Shown here: positions 45,402 to 53,241 of the stretch, one piece after another
Position numbering within the stretch: position 1 is the first letter of the stretch
Layout: every line of letters begins with the position of its first letter
Assembly: GCA_947497085.1 (NCBI GenBank)
Contig: CANMFE010000001.1
Location: 434,001-498,000, forward strand
Reading direction: 5' to 3'
DNA length: 64,000 nt
Source of the DNA: an uncultured Sphingomonadaceae bacterium
GTDB taxonomy: Bacteria; Pseudomonadota; Alphaproteobacteria; Sphingomonadales; Sphingomonadaceae
Notes under the pieces: model-generated
What the model saw: only the letters and a program-made list of their open reading frames with translations
Databases searched by the model: none
What the model was told of the DNA's origin: nothing
Translations under genes and position numbers: made by a program

Positions 45402-46340
45402 ATGAAAAAACTATTGCTCAACACCGCACTTGGCGCACTGACACTTGGCATGGCGAGCTTTGCATCTCCCATGACAGGCATCGCCTTGGCGCAGGAAGCA
45501 GCAGCACCCGCCACAACCGAAACCGTAAAGACAGTAGACGTCGATCCCGCCCTGTGGGTGGTCAAGGACGAAGACACCACCATTTACATGTTCGGCACGG
45601 TACACTTCCTGCGTCCGGGACTAGGCTGGTTTGACGAAGCGGTCGAAACCGCATTTGACAAGTCAGACGAGCTTGTCGTTGAAATAATATCTCCCGACGG
45701 CCCTGATGCACAGCAGATGGTCATGCAGCTGGCAACTGACACGAGCGGGACTTCATTACGTGACAAACTGGAGAGTGAAGACAGGGCCGCATATGAAGCC
45801 GCGATGAAAAAACTGGGATTGCCGGAACAGGCATTTGACCAGTTCAAACCATGGTTCGCATCGCTCAACCTTGGCCTGCTGCCCGCACTTAAGAGCGGCT
45901 ATAACCCCAATAGTGGCGCGGACAAGATCCTGATCACCGAGGCCAAAAAATCAGGCAAGAAACTGAGTGAACTGGAAACCGTCGCATTCCAGATGAACAT
46001 GCTGGCAGGCAGCAATATGGAGGACCAGATAAAAGGCCTGAACTATACCGTACAGAATGTCGACAAAGCCGTTCCTACTATTGACAGCATGGTGACAGCC
46101 TGGGGTGAAGGCAAACCCGATGATCTGGCCGAGATAATGAATGCCAATATACTCAATGGCAGAATGTATGACACCTTCCTGACCCGCCGCAATGCGGCTT
46201 GGTCTCGCTGGATTGACGAACGTCTTGACCAGCCGGGGACAGTGTTCATCGCGGTCGGTGCGGGCCACCTTGCCGGTGAAGGTAGCGTTCAGAAACAGTT
46301 GAAACTACGCGGTATCGATACTGCCCGTATCAACTATTAA
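45402..46340 (+). CDS. TraB/GumN family exported protein (first copy)
   Basis: Protein of 312 residues with a signal peptide (GALTLGMASFASPMTGIALA). The domain begins WVVKDEDTTIYMFGTVHFLRPG and ends FIAVGAGHLAGEGSVQKQL, the paired GTVH and GAGHL motifs of TraB/GumN (ChaN/Tiki-related) proteins, which are thought to be metalloproteases or haem-related factors. A second family member follows at 46509. A ribosome site AAAAGGAGA precedes the ATG. Confidence 0.9.
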   Translation: MKKLLLNTALGALTLGMASFASPMTGIALAQEAAAPATTETVKTVDVDPALWVVKDEDTTIYMFGTVHFLRPGLGWFDEAVETAFDKSDELVVEIISPDGPDAQQMVMQLATDTSGTSLRDKLESEDRAAYEAAMKKLGLPEQAFDQFKPWFASLNLGLLPALKSGYNPNSGADKILITEAKKSGKKLSELETVAFQMNMLAGSNMEDQIKGLNYTVQNVDKAVPTIDSMVTAWGEGKPDDLAEIMNANILNGRMYDTFLTRRNAAWSRWIDERLDQPGTVFIAVGAGHLAGEGSVQKQLKLRGIDTARINY

Positions 46341-46395
46341 ATCACATAACGCTCAGATTTGAAGCAGACGCTCCCCAAGCAATTCTGTTTCAATA

Positions 46396-46431
46396 AAGGG
46401 CCGGGAGTAGCCAAGGCTGCTTCCGGCCCTT
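46396..46431. terminator. Long GC-rich hairpin after the first TraB gene
   Basis: AAGGGCCGG (46396-46404) pairs with CCGGCCCTT (46423-46431), and the interior bases pair too, giving about 17 bp with a minimal loop. The run of T after it is poor, so it may be an mRNA stabiliser or a weak terminator rather than a classic one. Confidence 0.5.
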
Positions 46432-46508
46432 GCTCTATATGGGTTGGGTACCTGTCAGTCCAGGAACCCTTATGTTCAAGGCAGTTTTCATTCACACCGT
46501 AACGCATT

Positions 46509-47429
46509 ATGGTCGCGGCCATGCTGCCCAAAATGATCCTACCCATCTTGATAGTTGTCTTGCTTGCCGCCTGCGGTCAGACTGCCAAGCCTGTGCCGGT
46601 GGATATAGCGCAGCCCGACAACCCAAGCCCCGCGCTTTGGGAAATAAGCGGCAAGGGACAGCCTTCCTATCTGTTCGGCACAGTGCATATCTTGCCCGAA
46701 AATATCACATGGCGTGGCGATGCAGTGGATGCCGCAATTGCCCGTTCGGACCAGCTTGTCCTGGAACTTGATCCTGCCGAAACGCCAGAAAAAATACGCG
46801 ATATTTTCGCAGTTATGGCAACCACGCCCGGCCAGCCGCCACTCAAAAACCGCATTGATGCAGAGCTGCACGATGAAGCTGCCGATATCATGCAGGAATA
46901 TAACCTGCCTGTATCGCTCTTTGCCAATGTGGAAAGCTGGGGCGCGGCGCTGATGATATCATCCAGCCTGTCGGGAAAAACCGGTGCGCGCGGCGAATTT
47001 GGTGTGGAAGAAATATTGAGCCGCGCTTTTCTGAAAAGCGGCAAGCATATTTCCGGCCTGGAAAGCGCCGCGAAACAGTTTGGCTATTTCGATGGTTTGT
47101 CCGAACCCGACCAACGTGCCATGCTGGAAGCTGTAATTGACGGGGCAGACGAATCTGCAGCCAATTACAAACGCTTGCTGGAAAGCTGGCTCACCGGTGA
47201 TATGAAAGCGCTGGAAACGATTGTGGCACAGGGGTTTGACAACCGTCCATCCATCCGCAAGGCCGTGGTCACACGCCGTAACCGGGACTGGGCAGAGCAG
47301 ATTGCGGAGAAATTGGAAAACGGGGGCAGCACATATTTCGTTGCCGTTGGCGCAGGCCATTTTACCGGCCCGGATGGTTTGCAGAAGCTGCTGGCCGAGA
47401 AGGGCTATTCGGTAAAACGCCTACAATAG
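46509..47429 (+). CDS. TraB/GumN family lipoprotein (second copy)
   Basis: Protein of 306 residues. The lipobox LLAAC follows a short signal (ILPILIVVLLAAC), so it is probably a membrane-anchored lipoprotein. The domain begins ALWEISGKGQPSYLFGTVHILPE and ends YFVAVGAGHFTGPDGLQKLL. It is a paralogue of the preceding gene, differing in anchoring. ATG 46521 is an alternative start. Confidence 0.88.
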   Translation: MVAAMLPKMILPILIVVLLAACGQTAKPVPVDIAQPDNPSPALWEISGKGQPSYLFGTVHILPENITWRGDAVDAAIARSDQLVLELDPAETPEKIRDIFAVMATTPGQPPLKNRIDAELHDEAADIMQEYNLPVSLFANVESWGAALMISSSLSGKTGARGEFGVEEILSRAFLKSGKHISGLESAAKQFGYFDGLSEPDQRAMLEAVIDGADESAANYKRLLESWLTGDMKALETIVAQGFDNRPSIRKAVVTRRNRDWAEQIAEKLENGGSTYFVAVGAGHFTGPDGLQKLLAEKGYSVKRLQ

Positions 47430-47560
47430 CGGCAAATGGGTCAAGACTCTGCTTGCATTATCCCCCCTCCCCCCCTATAGCGCCCGCTTCCCGGCCATGT
47501 TCATCCCTGGAGGTGTGGCGGGAATATTTTTGAAACACTTTAATTTTTTGGAGACTGACT

Positions 47561-48244
47561 ATGAGCGATCAGCTTACACTGTCGGCCGAGACACGCGAAA
47601 AAGCAGGCAAGGGAGCCTCTCGTGCGCTACGTCGTGAAGGCCGCATCCCCGCCGTGATTTACGGAGACAAACAGGACGCACAGCCCATCCATGTGGCAGA
47701 GCGCGATCTGAACAAACTCCTGCACACCGGCCATATGATGAACTCACTGGTGGAAATCACCCTTGGCAAGGACAAGATCCGCACCCTGCCAAAAGATGTA
47801 GCTTTGCACCCCGTTACTGATCGTCCATTGCATGCCGACTTCCTGCGCCTGGCCAAGGACGCCACGGTTGAAGTTGCCGTGCCTGTTGTCTTTGTGAACC
47901 AGGAAGAATCGCCTGGCCTGAAACGCGGCGGCGTTCTTAACGTGGTTCGCCACGAGCTTGACCTTGTCTGCGATGCGGCACGCATTCCTGACGAAATCGA
48001 GCTGGACGTAACCGGCCTTGAAGTGGGTGACTCGATCCATATTTCCGCAGTCAACCTGCCGGAAGGCAGCGAGAGCGCGATTACCGACCGCGACTATACG
48101 ATCGCAACGGTTGTTGCTCCATCCGCTCTCAAGAAATCGGACAGCGAAAGCGGTGATGAAGAAGAAACCGAAGGCGAAGAAGGTGCAGAAGCAGCTGAAG
48201 GCGCAGAAGGTGAAGCTTCCGAAGGTGAAAATAGCGAAGATTAA
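47561..48244 (+). CDS. rplY: 50S ribosomal protein L25/general stress protein Ctc
   Basis: Protein of 227 residues that binds 5S rRNA. The L25 domain (1-95) begins [20 protein letters not shown] and shows GRIPAVIYG. The Ctc/TL5 beta domain follows (to about 190). The last 35 residues are an acidic tail of EGEE/AAEG-type repeats, common in alphaproteobacteria. It is followed by a strong terminator and by pth, the usual order. Confidence 0.96.
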   Translation: MSDQLTLSAETREKAGKGASRALRREGRIPAVIYGDKQDAQPIHVAERDLNKLLHTGHMMNSLVEITLGKDKIRTLPKDVALHPVTDRPLHADFLRLAKDATVEVAVPVVFVNQEESPGLKRGGVLNVVRHELDLVCDAARIPDEIELDVTGLEVGDSIHISAVNLPEGSESAITDRDYTIATVVAPSALKKSDSESGDEEETEGEEGAEAAEGAEGEASEGENSED

Positions 48245-48262
48245 TTTCTTTGATATCCATTT

Positions 48263-48302
48263 AAAAGGCGCGGCTTGCAACCTTGCAATCCGCGCCTTTT
48301 TT
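48263..48302 (+). terminator. Rho-independent terminator after rplY
   Basis: AAAAGGCGCGG (48263-48273) pairs with CCGCGCCTTTT (48290-48300), loop of 16 bases that can pair further (TTGCAA..TTGCAA), followed by six T. It lies between rplY and pth. Confidence 0.88.
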
Positions 48303-48358
48303 GTATTCTGGTGGCAATGTGCACATATTGGAGCTGCGCAAGGAGTGAAACAGACGTC

Positions 48359-48928
48359 ATGCAACTATGGGTAGGCCTTGGTAATCCCGGCGCCGGATAT
48401 GCGCTGCACCGTCATAATGTCGGCTTTATGGCAATGGATACGCTGTGCGAAGTCCATGACTTTCCCGATTACAAAAAGAAATTTCTTGGCTGGGCCACAG
48501 AAGGCCGGTTTGGCAGCGAGAAGGTCATTATCCTGAAACCCGCCACTTTCATGAACAAAAGCGGACAGTCGATTGGCGAAGCCATGCGCTTTTACAAGCT
48601 TTCCAAGCAGGATGTGACCGTTTTTCATGACGAGCTTGACCTTGAGCCTTTCAGGATAAAGGTGAAACGCGGCGGCGGGCTAGCCGGACACAACGGCCTG
48701 CGCTCCACCGCAGCCCATCTCGGCCCCGATTTTCGCCGCGTGCGCATCGGCATTGGCCATCCGGGACATAAGGACCGGGTGCATAGCCATGTGCTGGGCA
48801 ATTATGCCAAGGCGGAAATGGATGGTCTTGCAAACATGCTGGGCGCAATCGCCGCCGAAGCGCATTGGCTGGCCGAGGATAATGATGCCCGCTTTATGAG
48901 CGATGTGGCGCTGAGGATGCAGGGATAA
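48359..48928 (+). CDS. pth: Peptidyl-tRNA hydrolase
   Basis: Enzyme of 189 residues that frees tRNA from stalled peptidyl-tRNA. LWVGLGNPGAGYALHRHNVGF has the catalytic His19 and Asn9; FMNKSGQSI and VFHDELDLEPFRIKVKRGGGLAGHNGLRS follow. The start at 48359 gives the standard length; the frame open to 48275 runs into the rplY terminator. Confidence 0.97.
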   Translation: MQLWVGLGNPGAGYALHRHNVGFMAMDTLCEVHDFPDYKKKFLGWATEGRFGSEKVIILKPATFMNKSGQSIGEAMRFYKLSKQDVTVFHDELDLEPFRIKVKRGGGLAGHNGLRSTAAHLGPDFRRVRIGIGHPGHKDRVHSHVLGNYAKAEMDGLANMLGAIAAEAHWLAEDNDARFMSDVALRMQG

Positions 48929-49006
48929 GCAACATCACAGGCTATCGCCGCGCCCATAAATACCAACTTGTTTCAAGGTCCAGAGTGGCTATATGCAACC
49001 GCAACA

Positions 49007-49050
49007 CAAAAACGCTCTTGATGCTGAAACAAGTTCAGCATGACGTTTTT
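49007..49050. repeat. Palindromic repeat in the ychF leader
   Basis: TGCTGAA-ACAAG-TTCAGCA (49022-49040) within AAAACGCTC..TGACGTTTT. This is a widespread alphaproteobacterial dispersed repeat (TGCTGAAC..GTTTCAGCA type). It lies about 30 bp before ychF and could fold in its leader mRNA. Confidence 0.65.
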
Positions 49051-49069
49051 GAACTGGAGTGAGTAGATC

Positions 49070-50170
49070 ATGGGTTTCAAATGCGGCATTGTGGGGCTTC
49101 CCAATGTAGGTAAATCGACACTGTTCAACGCGCTGACCGAGACACAGGCAGCGCAGGCGGCCAATTATCCGTTCTGCACGATCGAACCCAATGTCGGGCA
49201 GGTCGCCGTACCCGATCCGCGGCTGCACAAGATTGCTGGTATTGCACAGAGCGCCAAGGTGATCGAAACGCAGCTGGGTTTTGTCGATATTGCCGGCCTT
49301 GTCAAAGGCGCATCGCAGGGCGAAGGCCTGGGCAACCAGTTTCTCGCCAATATCCGCGAAGTCGATGCGATTGTACATGTGCTGCGCTGTTTTGAGGATG
49401 ACGATATCCAGCATGTCAACAATACGGTCGACCCGATTTCCGACGCGGAAATCGTCGAAACCGAATTGCTGCTCGCCGATCTGGAAAGCCTGGAAAAACG
49501 CGTTCCCAACCTGATCAAGAAAGCGCAGCAGGGCGACAAGGAAGCCAAAGCCTCTGCATCCGTGCTGGGCAAAGCGCTCGACCTGCTACGTGATGGCAAA
49601 CCTGCCCGCCTGACCGAGCCGGATGGCGAGGAAGAAGAGCGGCTGTTCGCGCAAGCGCAGCTTATCACTTCCAAGCCCGTTCTTTACGTCTGCAATGTCG
49701 ATGAAGGCAGCGCGGCAGAAGGCAACGCATTCAGCGCAAAAGTGTTTGAAAAAGCCGCCGCAGAAGGCGCCGAGGCCGTCATCGTCTCCGCCGCGATCGA
49801 AGCCGATCTGGTGGGCATGTCGCTGGAAGAGAAAATGGAGTTCCTATCCGATCTTGGCCTGAAAGAAACCGGCCTGGCGCGGATCATTCGCGCCGGGTAC
49901 GAACTGCTGCACCTGATTACATTCTTCACCTGCGGACCCAAGGAAGCACGCGCATGGACGGTCGAAAAAGGGTCAAAAGCCCCGCAGGCGGCGGGCGAAA
50001 TCCACAGCGATTTCGAACGCGGCTTCATCCGCGCGGAAACCATCGCCTATGATGACTATGTTGAATGTAATGGCGAAAGCGGCGCGCGTGACGCGGGTAA
50101 ATTGCGGCAGGAAGGCAAGGAATACGTGACGCAGGACGGCGATGTCATGCTGTTCAAATTCAACGTCTGA
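49070..50170 (+). CDS. ychF: Redox-regulated ATPase/GTPase YchF
   Basis: Obg-family P-loop protein of 366 residues that prefers ATP. G1 is GLPNVGKSTLFNALT, G3 is FVDIAGLVKGAS, and the C-terminal TGS-like domain has TFFTCGPKEARAWTVEKGSKAPQAAGEIHSDFERGFIRAE. Full length. A ribosome site (GGAGTGAG) precedes the ATG. Confidence 0.97.
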   Translation: MGFKCGIVGLPNVGKSTLFNALTETQAAQAANYPFCTIEPNVGQVAVPDPRLHKIAGIAQSAKVIETQLGFVDIAGLVKGASQGEGLGNQFLANIREVDAIVHVLRCFEDDDIQHVNNTVDPISDAEIVETELLLADLESLEKRVPNLIKKAQQGDKEAKASASVLGKALDLLRDGKPARLTEPDGEEEERLFAQAQLITSKPVLYVCNVDEGSAAEGNAFSAKVFEKAAAEGAEAVIVSAAIEADLVGMSLEEKMEFLSDLGLKETGLARIIRAGYELLHLITFFTCGPKEARAWTVEKGSKAPQAAGEIHSDFERGFIRAETIAYDDYVECNGESGARDAGKLRQEGKEYVTQDGDVMLFKFNV

Positions 50171-50213
50171 TTTTCCTGCTGGCGGCCCGGCAGGTGCGCT
50201 GTTAGAAAACACC

Positions 50214-51479
50214 ATGCTGAAAAAAATATCCCACGCGATTCTGCCCGCCATGTGTATGGCGTTGGCGGCCTGTACCACCACCAATCAGCCTGTTTCTGTG
50301 CAACCGGGCGCTACAGGCCAGACGCCGCCTCAAGCACGCCAGCCTGTCACGATACTGGTTTCGATTGATGGATTTCGGCCCGATTATCTGCAGCGCGGAA
50401 TTACACCCAATCTCAATGCCTTGGCCGAAAGCGGTATAAGTGCGGCGATGCGGCCTAGCTTCCCTACAAAGACATTTCCCAACCACTATACGCTGGTCAC
50501 CGGCCTGCGCCCCGACAGGCACGGGGTGGTGGGCAATACCATGCGTGATGCTGCGCGCCCCGGCGAAGTTTTTACCATGACCAATAAAGACATATTCTGG
50601 TGGCAGCAGGCTGAACCGATCTGGATCACGGCGGAAGAACAGGGTGTCCGCACCGGCACCATGTTCTGGCCAGGGTCGGAAGTCGCCTTTTCAGGCACAC
50701 GCCCTGCCAACTGGTGGCCATTTTCCATGGATCTCAGCAATGATCGCCGCGTCGAAGCCGTGATAGACTGGATGCGGCGTCCGGCGGAAACGCGGCCAAA
50801 GCTGGTGACACTTTATTTTGACACGGTGGATACTGCCGGACATTTTTATGGCCCCGCGCCATCGGAAAAACTGGACAGGGCAATTGCGGATGCGGACAAA
50901 CAGATCGGCGCGCTCAAGTCCGCGCTCGACAAAATCGGGCAACCCGCAAATTTCGTCATCACATCCGACCATGGTATGGCCGAAACCCACCCCGACCGGG
51001 TGATATATATGGACAGCATATTGCCGCGCGACAAATATGTGCTGGTCACAGACGGCACCTATGCGGGCATAGACCCGCTGAATGGTGATATGACCAGCAT
51101 TCGGGCGGCCTTTGTGCGTCCACACGCACGCATGCAATGCTGGGAAAAGGGCAATATCCCGGCGCGCCTGGAATATGGCAAAAACCCGCGTGTTCCGGCT
51201 ATCATCTGCTTGCCCGAAACTGGCTGGAAAATCTATCAGGACAAGCCGGAATGGATGACGGGGATTGGCGGCGATCATGGTTATGACAATGCCCATCCCG
51301 AAATGGCCGCACTGTTTATCGCCAGCGGACCGGGCATCGCCGCAAAAGGCAGAATTGCCACATTTGACAATGTCAGCATCTACCCACTGGTGGCAACGCT
51401 GGCGGGTATCACCCCGAATACGAGCCAAGGTAGCCTCACGCCATTTGGCGATGCGGTAAAACCCAAAACGGCACAATAG
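50214..51479 (+). CDS. Ectonucleotide pyrophosphatase/phosphodiesterase (ENPP) lipoprotein
   Basis: Protein of 421 residues with signal and lipobox (AILPAMCMALAAC). The alkaline phosphatase-like fold shows ILVSIDGFRPDYLQ (metal Asp), SFPTKTFPNHYTLVTGLRPDRHGVVGN (nucleophile Thr) and metal ligands in DTVDTAGHFYGP and ITSDHGM, GIGGDHGYDN. It would hydrolyse nucleotide or phosphodiester substrates on the outside of the inner membrane. ATG 50214 is used because upstream sequence is ychF. Confidence 0.93.
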   Translation: MLKKISHAILPAMCMALAACTTTNQPVSVQPGATGQTPPQARQPVTILVSIDGFRPDYLQRGITPNLNALAESGISAAMRPSFPTKTFPNHYTLVTGLRPDRHGVVGNTMRDAARPGEVFTMTNKDIFWWQQAEPIWITAEEQGVRTGTMFWPGSEVAFSGTRPANWWPFSMDLSNDRRVEAVIDWMRRPAETRPKLVTLYFDTVDTAGHFYGPAPSEKLDRAIADADKQIGALKSALDKIGQPANFVITSDHGMAETHPDRVIYMDSILPRDKYVLVTDGTYAGIDPLNGDMTSIRAAFVRPHARMQCWEKGNIPARLEYGKNPRVPAIICLPETGWKIYQDKPEWMTGIGGDHGYDNAHPEMAALFIASGPGIAAKGRIATFDNVSIYPLVATLAGITPNTSQGSLTPFGDAVKPKTAQ

Positions 51480-51491
51480 ACGGAAAAAGCC

Positions 51492-51944
51492 ATGATCTAT
51501 TTTGAAGACATTGAGGTGGGTGCCACCCAGTCATTCGGTTCCTATGAAGTGACTCGCGAAGAAGCGATTGACTTTGCATCAAAATATGACCCGCAACCTT
51601 TTCATCTTAGCGACGAGGCGGCGGCGCAGACCTATTTCGGGCGCTTGTCCGCCAGCGGCTGGCACACATGCGCCATGACGATGCGGATGCTGGTCGATTC
51701 CATGATGGAAAGGAAAGCCGCGAGTCTCGGTTCGCCGGGCGTCGACAAAGTGCGCTGGCTCCGGCCCGTTTATCCCGGCGATACATTGCGCGTCGAAAGC
51801 GAGGTGCTTTCGAAACGGCAGTCGGAAAGCAAACCGCACATGGGCAGTTTTCAGAGCGAAATGACGGTCTATAACCAGAATGACGAACCGGTCATGACCA
51901 TGATTTCCATTGCACTGATGCGCGTACGCGGGGATGACGGCTGA
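51492..51944 (+). CDS. MaoC family dehydratase
   Basis: Protein of 150 residues with a single hot-dog domain of (R)-hydratase type: FASKYDPQPFHLSDEAA, with the hydratase-2 Asp and His, then SGWHTCAMTMRMLVDSM and VRWLRPVYPGDTLRVESEV. It would hydrate enoyl-thioesters. It lies 12 bp after the phosphodiesterase, but no shared role is apparent. Confidence 0.92.
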   Translation: MIYFEDIEVGATQSFGSYEVTREEAIDFASKYDPQPFHLSDEAAAQTYFGRLSASGWHTCAMTMRMLVDSMMERKAASLGSPGVDKVRWLRPVYPGDTLRVESEVLSKRQSESKPHMGSFQSEMTVYNQNDEPVMTMISIALMRVRGDDG

Positions 51945-51965
51945 AACGCTGACAGGCCCACTGTC

Positions 51966-52532
51966 TTACAGGTTGCAGCTATACTCCCCGCCGCGATAGA
52001 CACGCACCTGGTCCCCTTTACCGCGCACCACCATGGCCGCATCCCAGACCAGCGATTTCACCTTCTGTTTTGAACCAGTGCCACGATCAGGTGTGATTTC
52101 AATCGCAAAATCAGGTCCCTTGAATTCGGGACCCGCGGCGAGATAACCCATGCGCCCCGCTTTTGCTGCCGTCAGTTCAATCGCATCCCCGCCCATGCGC
52201 ACAATAGCCTTGGGTCTGCCACGAGAGCTTGAGGGTGCATTTGCAACCAGCAGCGAATCCGTTTCACCCTTCATCTTGAAGCTGCACCCTTTAAGCGGGC
52301 CGATCAGCTTCTGGAAATCTTCCAGCATGACGGGCGTGAGCTTGATATTATCCTCACTCGCAAGAATATTGCGCACGGGAATGATCCGGTTATCTTCGCC
52401 GACCAGCTTGCCTGCACGGCCATCATCGGACCAGGACACTTTTGCATTGTCCGTCATCGGCTCAGCCGAACCGCAACCGGCAAGCAGGGCAGATGCCATA
52501 AGCGCGACGGGCAGGCCACAATGATACTTCAT
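51966..52532 (-). CDS. Lipoprotein of unknown function, paralogue A
   Basis: Protein of 188 residues. Signal and lipobox PVALMASALLAGC. The second half carries GCSFKMKGETDSLLVANAP, the motif WDAAMVV, and ends YRGGEYSCNL, matching the pattern of the neighbour at 52648 (GCSF..LLVATA, WSATMRV, YEGTYACGA). The two are paralogues of a family not recognised. GAGG precedes ATG 52532. Confidence 0.78.
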   Translation of the reverse strand: MKYHCGLPVALMASALLAGCGSAEPMTDNAKVSWSDDGRAGKLVGEDNRIIPVRNILASEDNIKLTPVMLEDFQKLIGPLKGCSFKMKGETDSLLVANAPSSSRGRPKAIVRMGGDAIELTAAKAGRMGYLAAGPEFKGPDFAIEITPDRGTGSKQKVKSLVWDAAMVVRGKGDQVRVYRGGEYSCNL

Positions 52533-52647
52533 AGGATTTCCTCTTTCTTTGTGCGGTTTCATGCACATTGGCGCATAATCTTAAAAGAAAGAGGTAAATA
52601 TTTATTCAATATATTCAGGCGTTATATACCATGTGCTTAGCGTACAA

Positions 52648-53241
52648 TCATGCGCCGCAGGCATAGGTGCCTTCATAGCTGTTGGAACCGCCCTCATCCT
52701 GCGTCACCCGCATCGTGGCTGACCAACCTGTGGTTTCGACGCCAATGCGTTTTCCATCACCATCTGCGCGCTTGACCGTCACGGTTAACGCTTCCGATGT
52801 GAAATTACCGCCTTTTGCAAGCGCATCATAATCGCTGCCTTCAAATTGCAGGATGACCGGCGTGTCATTGATCTTAACGACAGCTTCACCCTTTGTGTCA
52901 GTCATGGGATCGGCTGTGGCGACCAACAGCGTTCCGCCATCCGGTTCAGACTGAAAACTGCACCCCAGCCCCGCCTCAATGGCAGTCGAAAAATCCTGAT
53001 ATTCCATATTTTGCAGCATGGGGCGCGGGCCGGCAGCGCCGGGCCCATTGTCGCCGGTCAGTGGCCCGCCTTTCGGGCTGTCCCCAATACCGCCGTCCGG
53101 CTCGACAGGGATCATTTTTTCAGCGGGCATAGGATCATTACCATTATTGGCAATGTTATTGTTATCCGCATCGTCGTTACCCGCATTGCTGCATGCTGTG
53201 AGCGCCATGCACGCTGCCAATGTCACCAATTTCCGCATCAT
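52648..53241 (-). CDS. Lipoprotein of unknown function, paralogue B
   Basis: Protein of 197 residues. Signal and lipobox LVTLAACMALTAC, then an Asn/Asp/Pro/Gly-rich low-complexity spacer (DDADNNNIANNGNDPMP). The C-terminal domain GLGCSFQSEPDGGTLLVATA to SYEGTYACGA resembles paralogue A at 51966. Function unknown. It overlaps mutL by 4 bp (ATGA), so the order is mutL, then this gene. Confidence 0.8.
   Translation of the reverse strand: MMRKLVTLAACMALTACSNAGNDDADNNNIANNGNDPMPAEKMIPVEPDGGIGDSPKGGPLTGDNGPGAAGPRPMLQNMEYQDFSTAIEAGLGCSFQSEPDGGTLLVATADPMTDTKGEAVVKINDTPVILQFEGSDYDALAKGGNFTSEALTVTVKRADGDGKRIGVETTGWSATMRVTQDEGGSNSYEGTYACGA

Noticed and set aside
47461-47478. Poly-C tracts (CCCCCC-T-CCCCCCC) before rplY as a phase switch
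   Set aside because: They lie about 85 bp before the rplY start outside any reading frame, so no frame switching can follow; a promoter effect cannot be judged.
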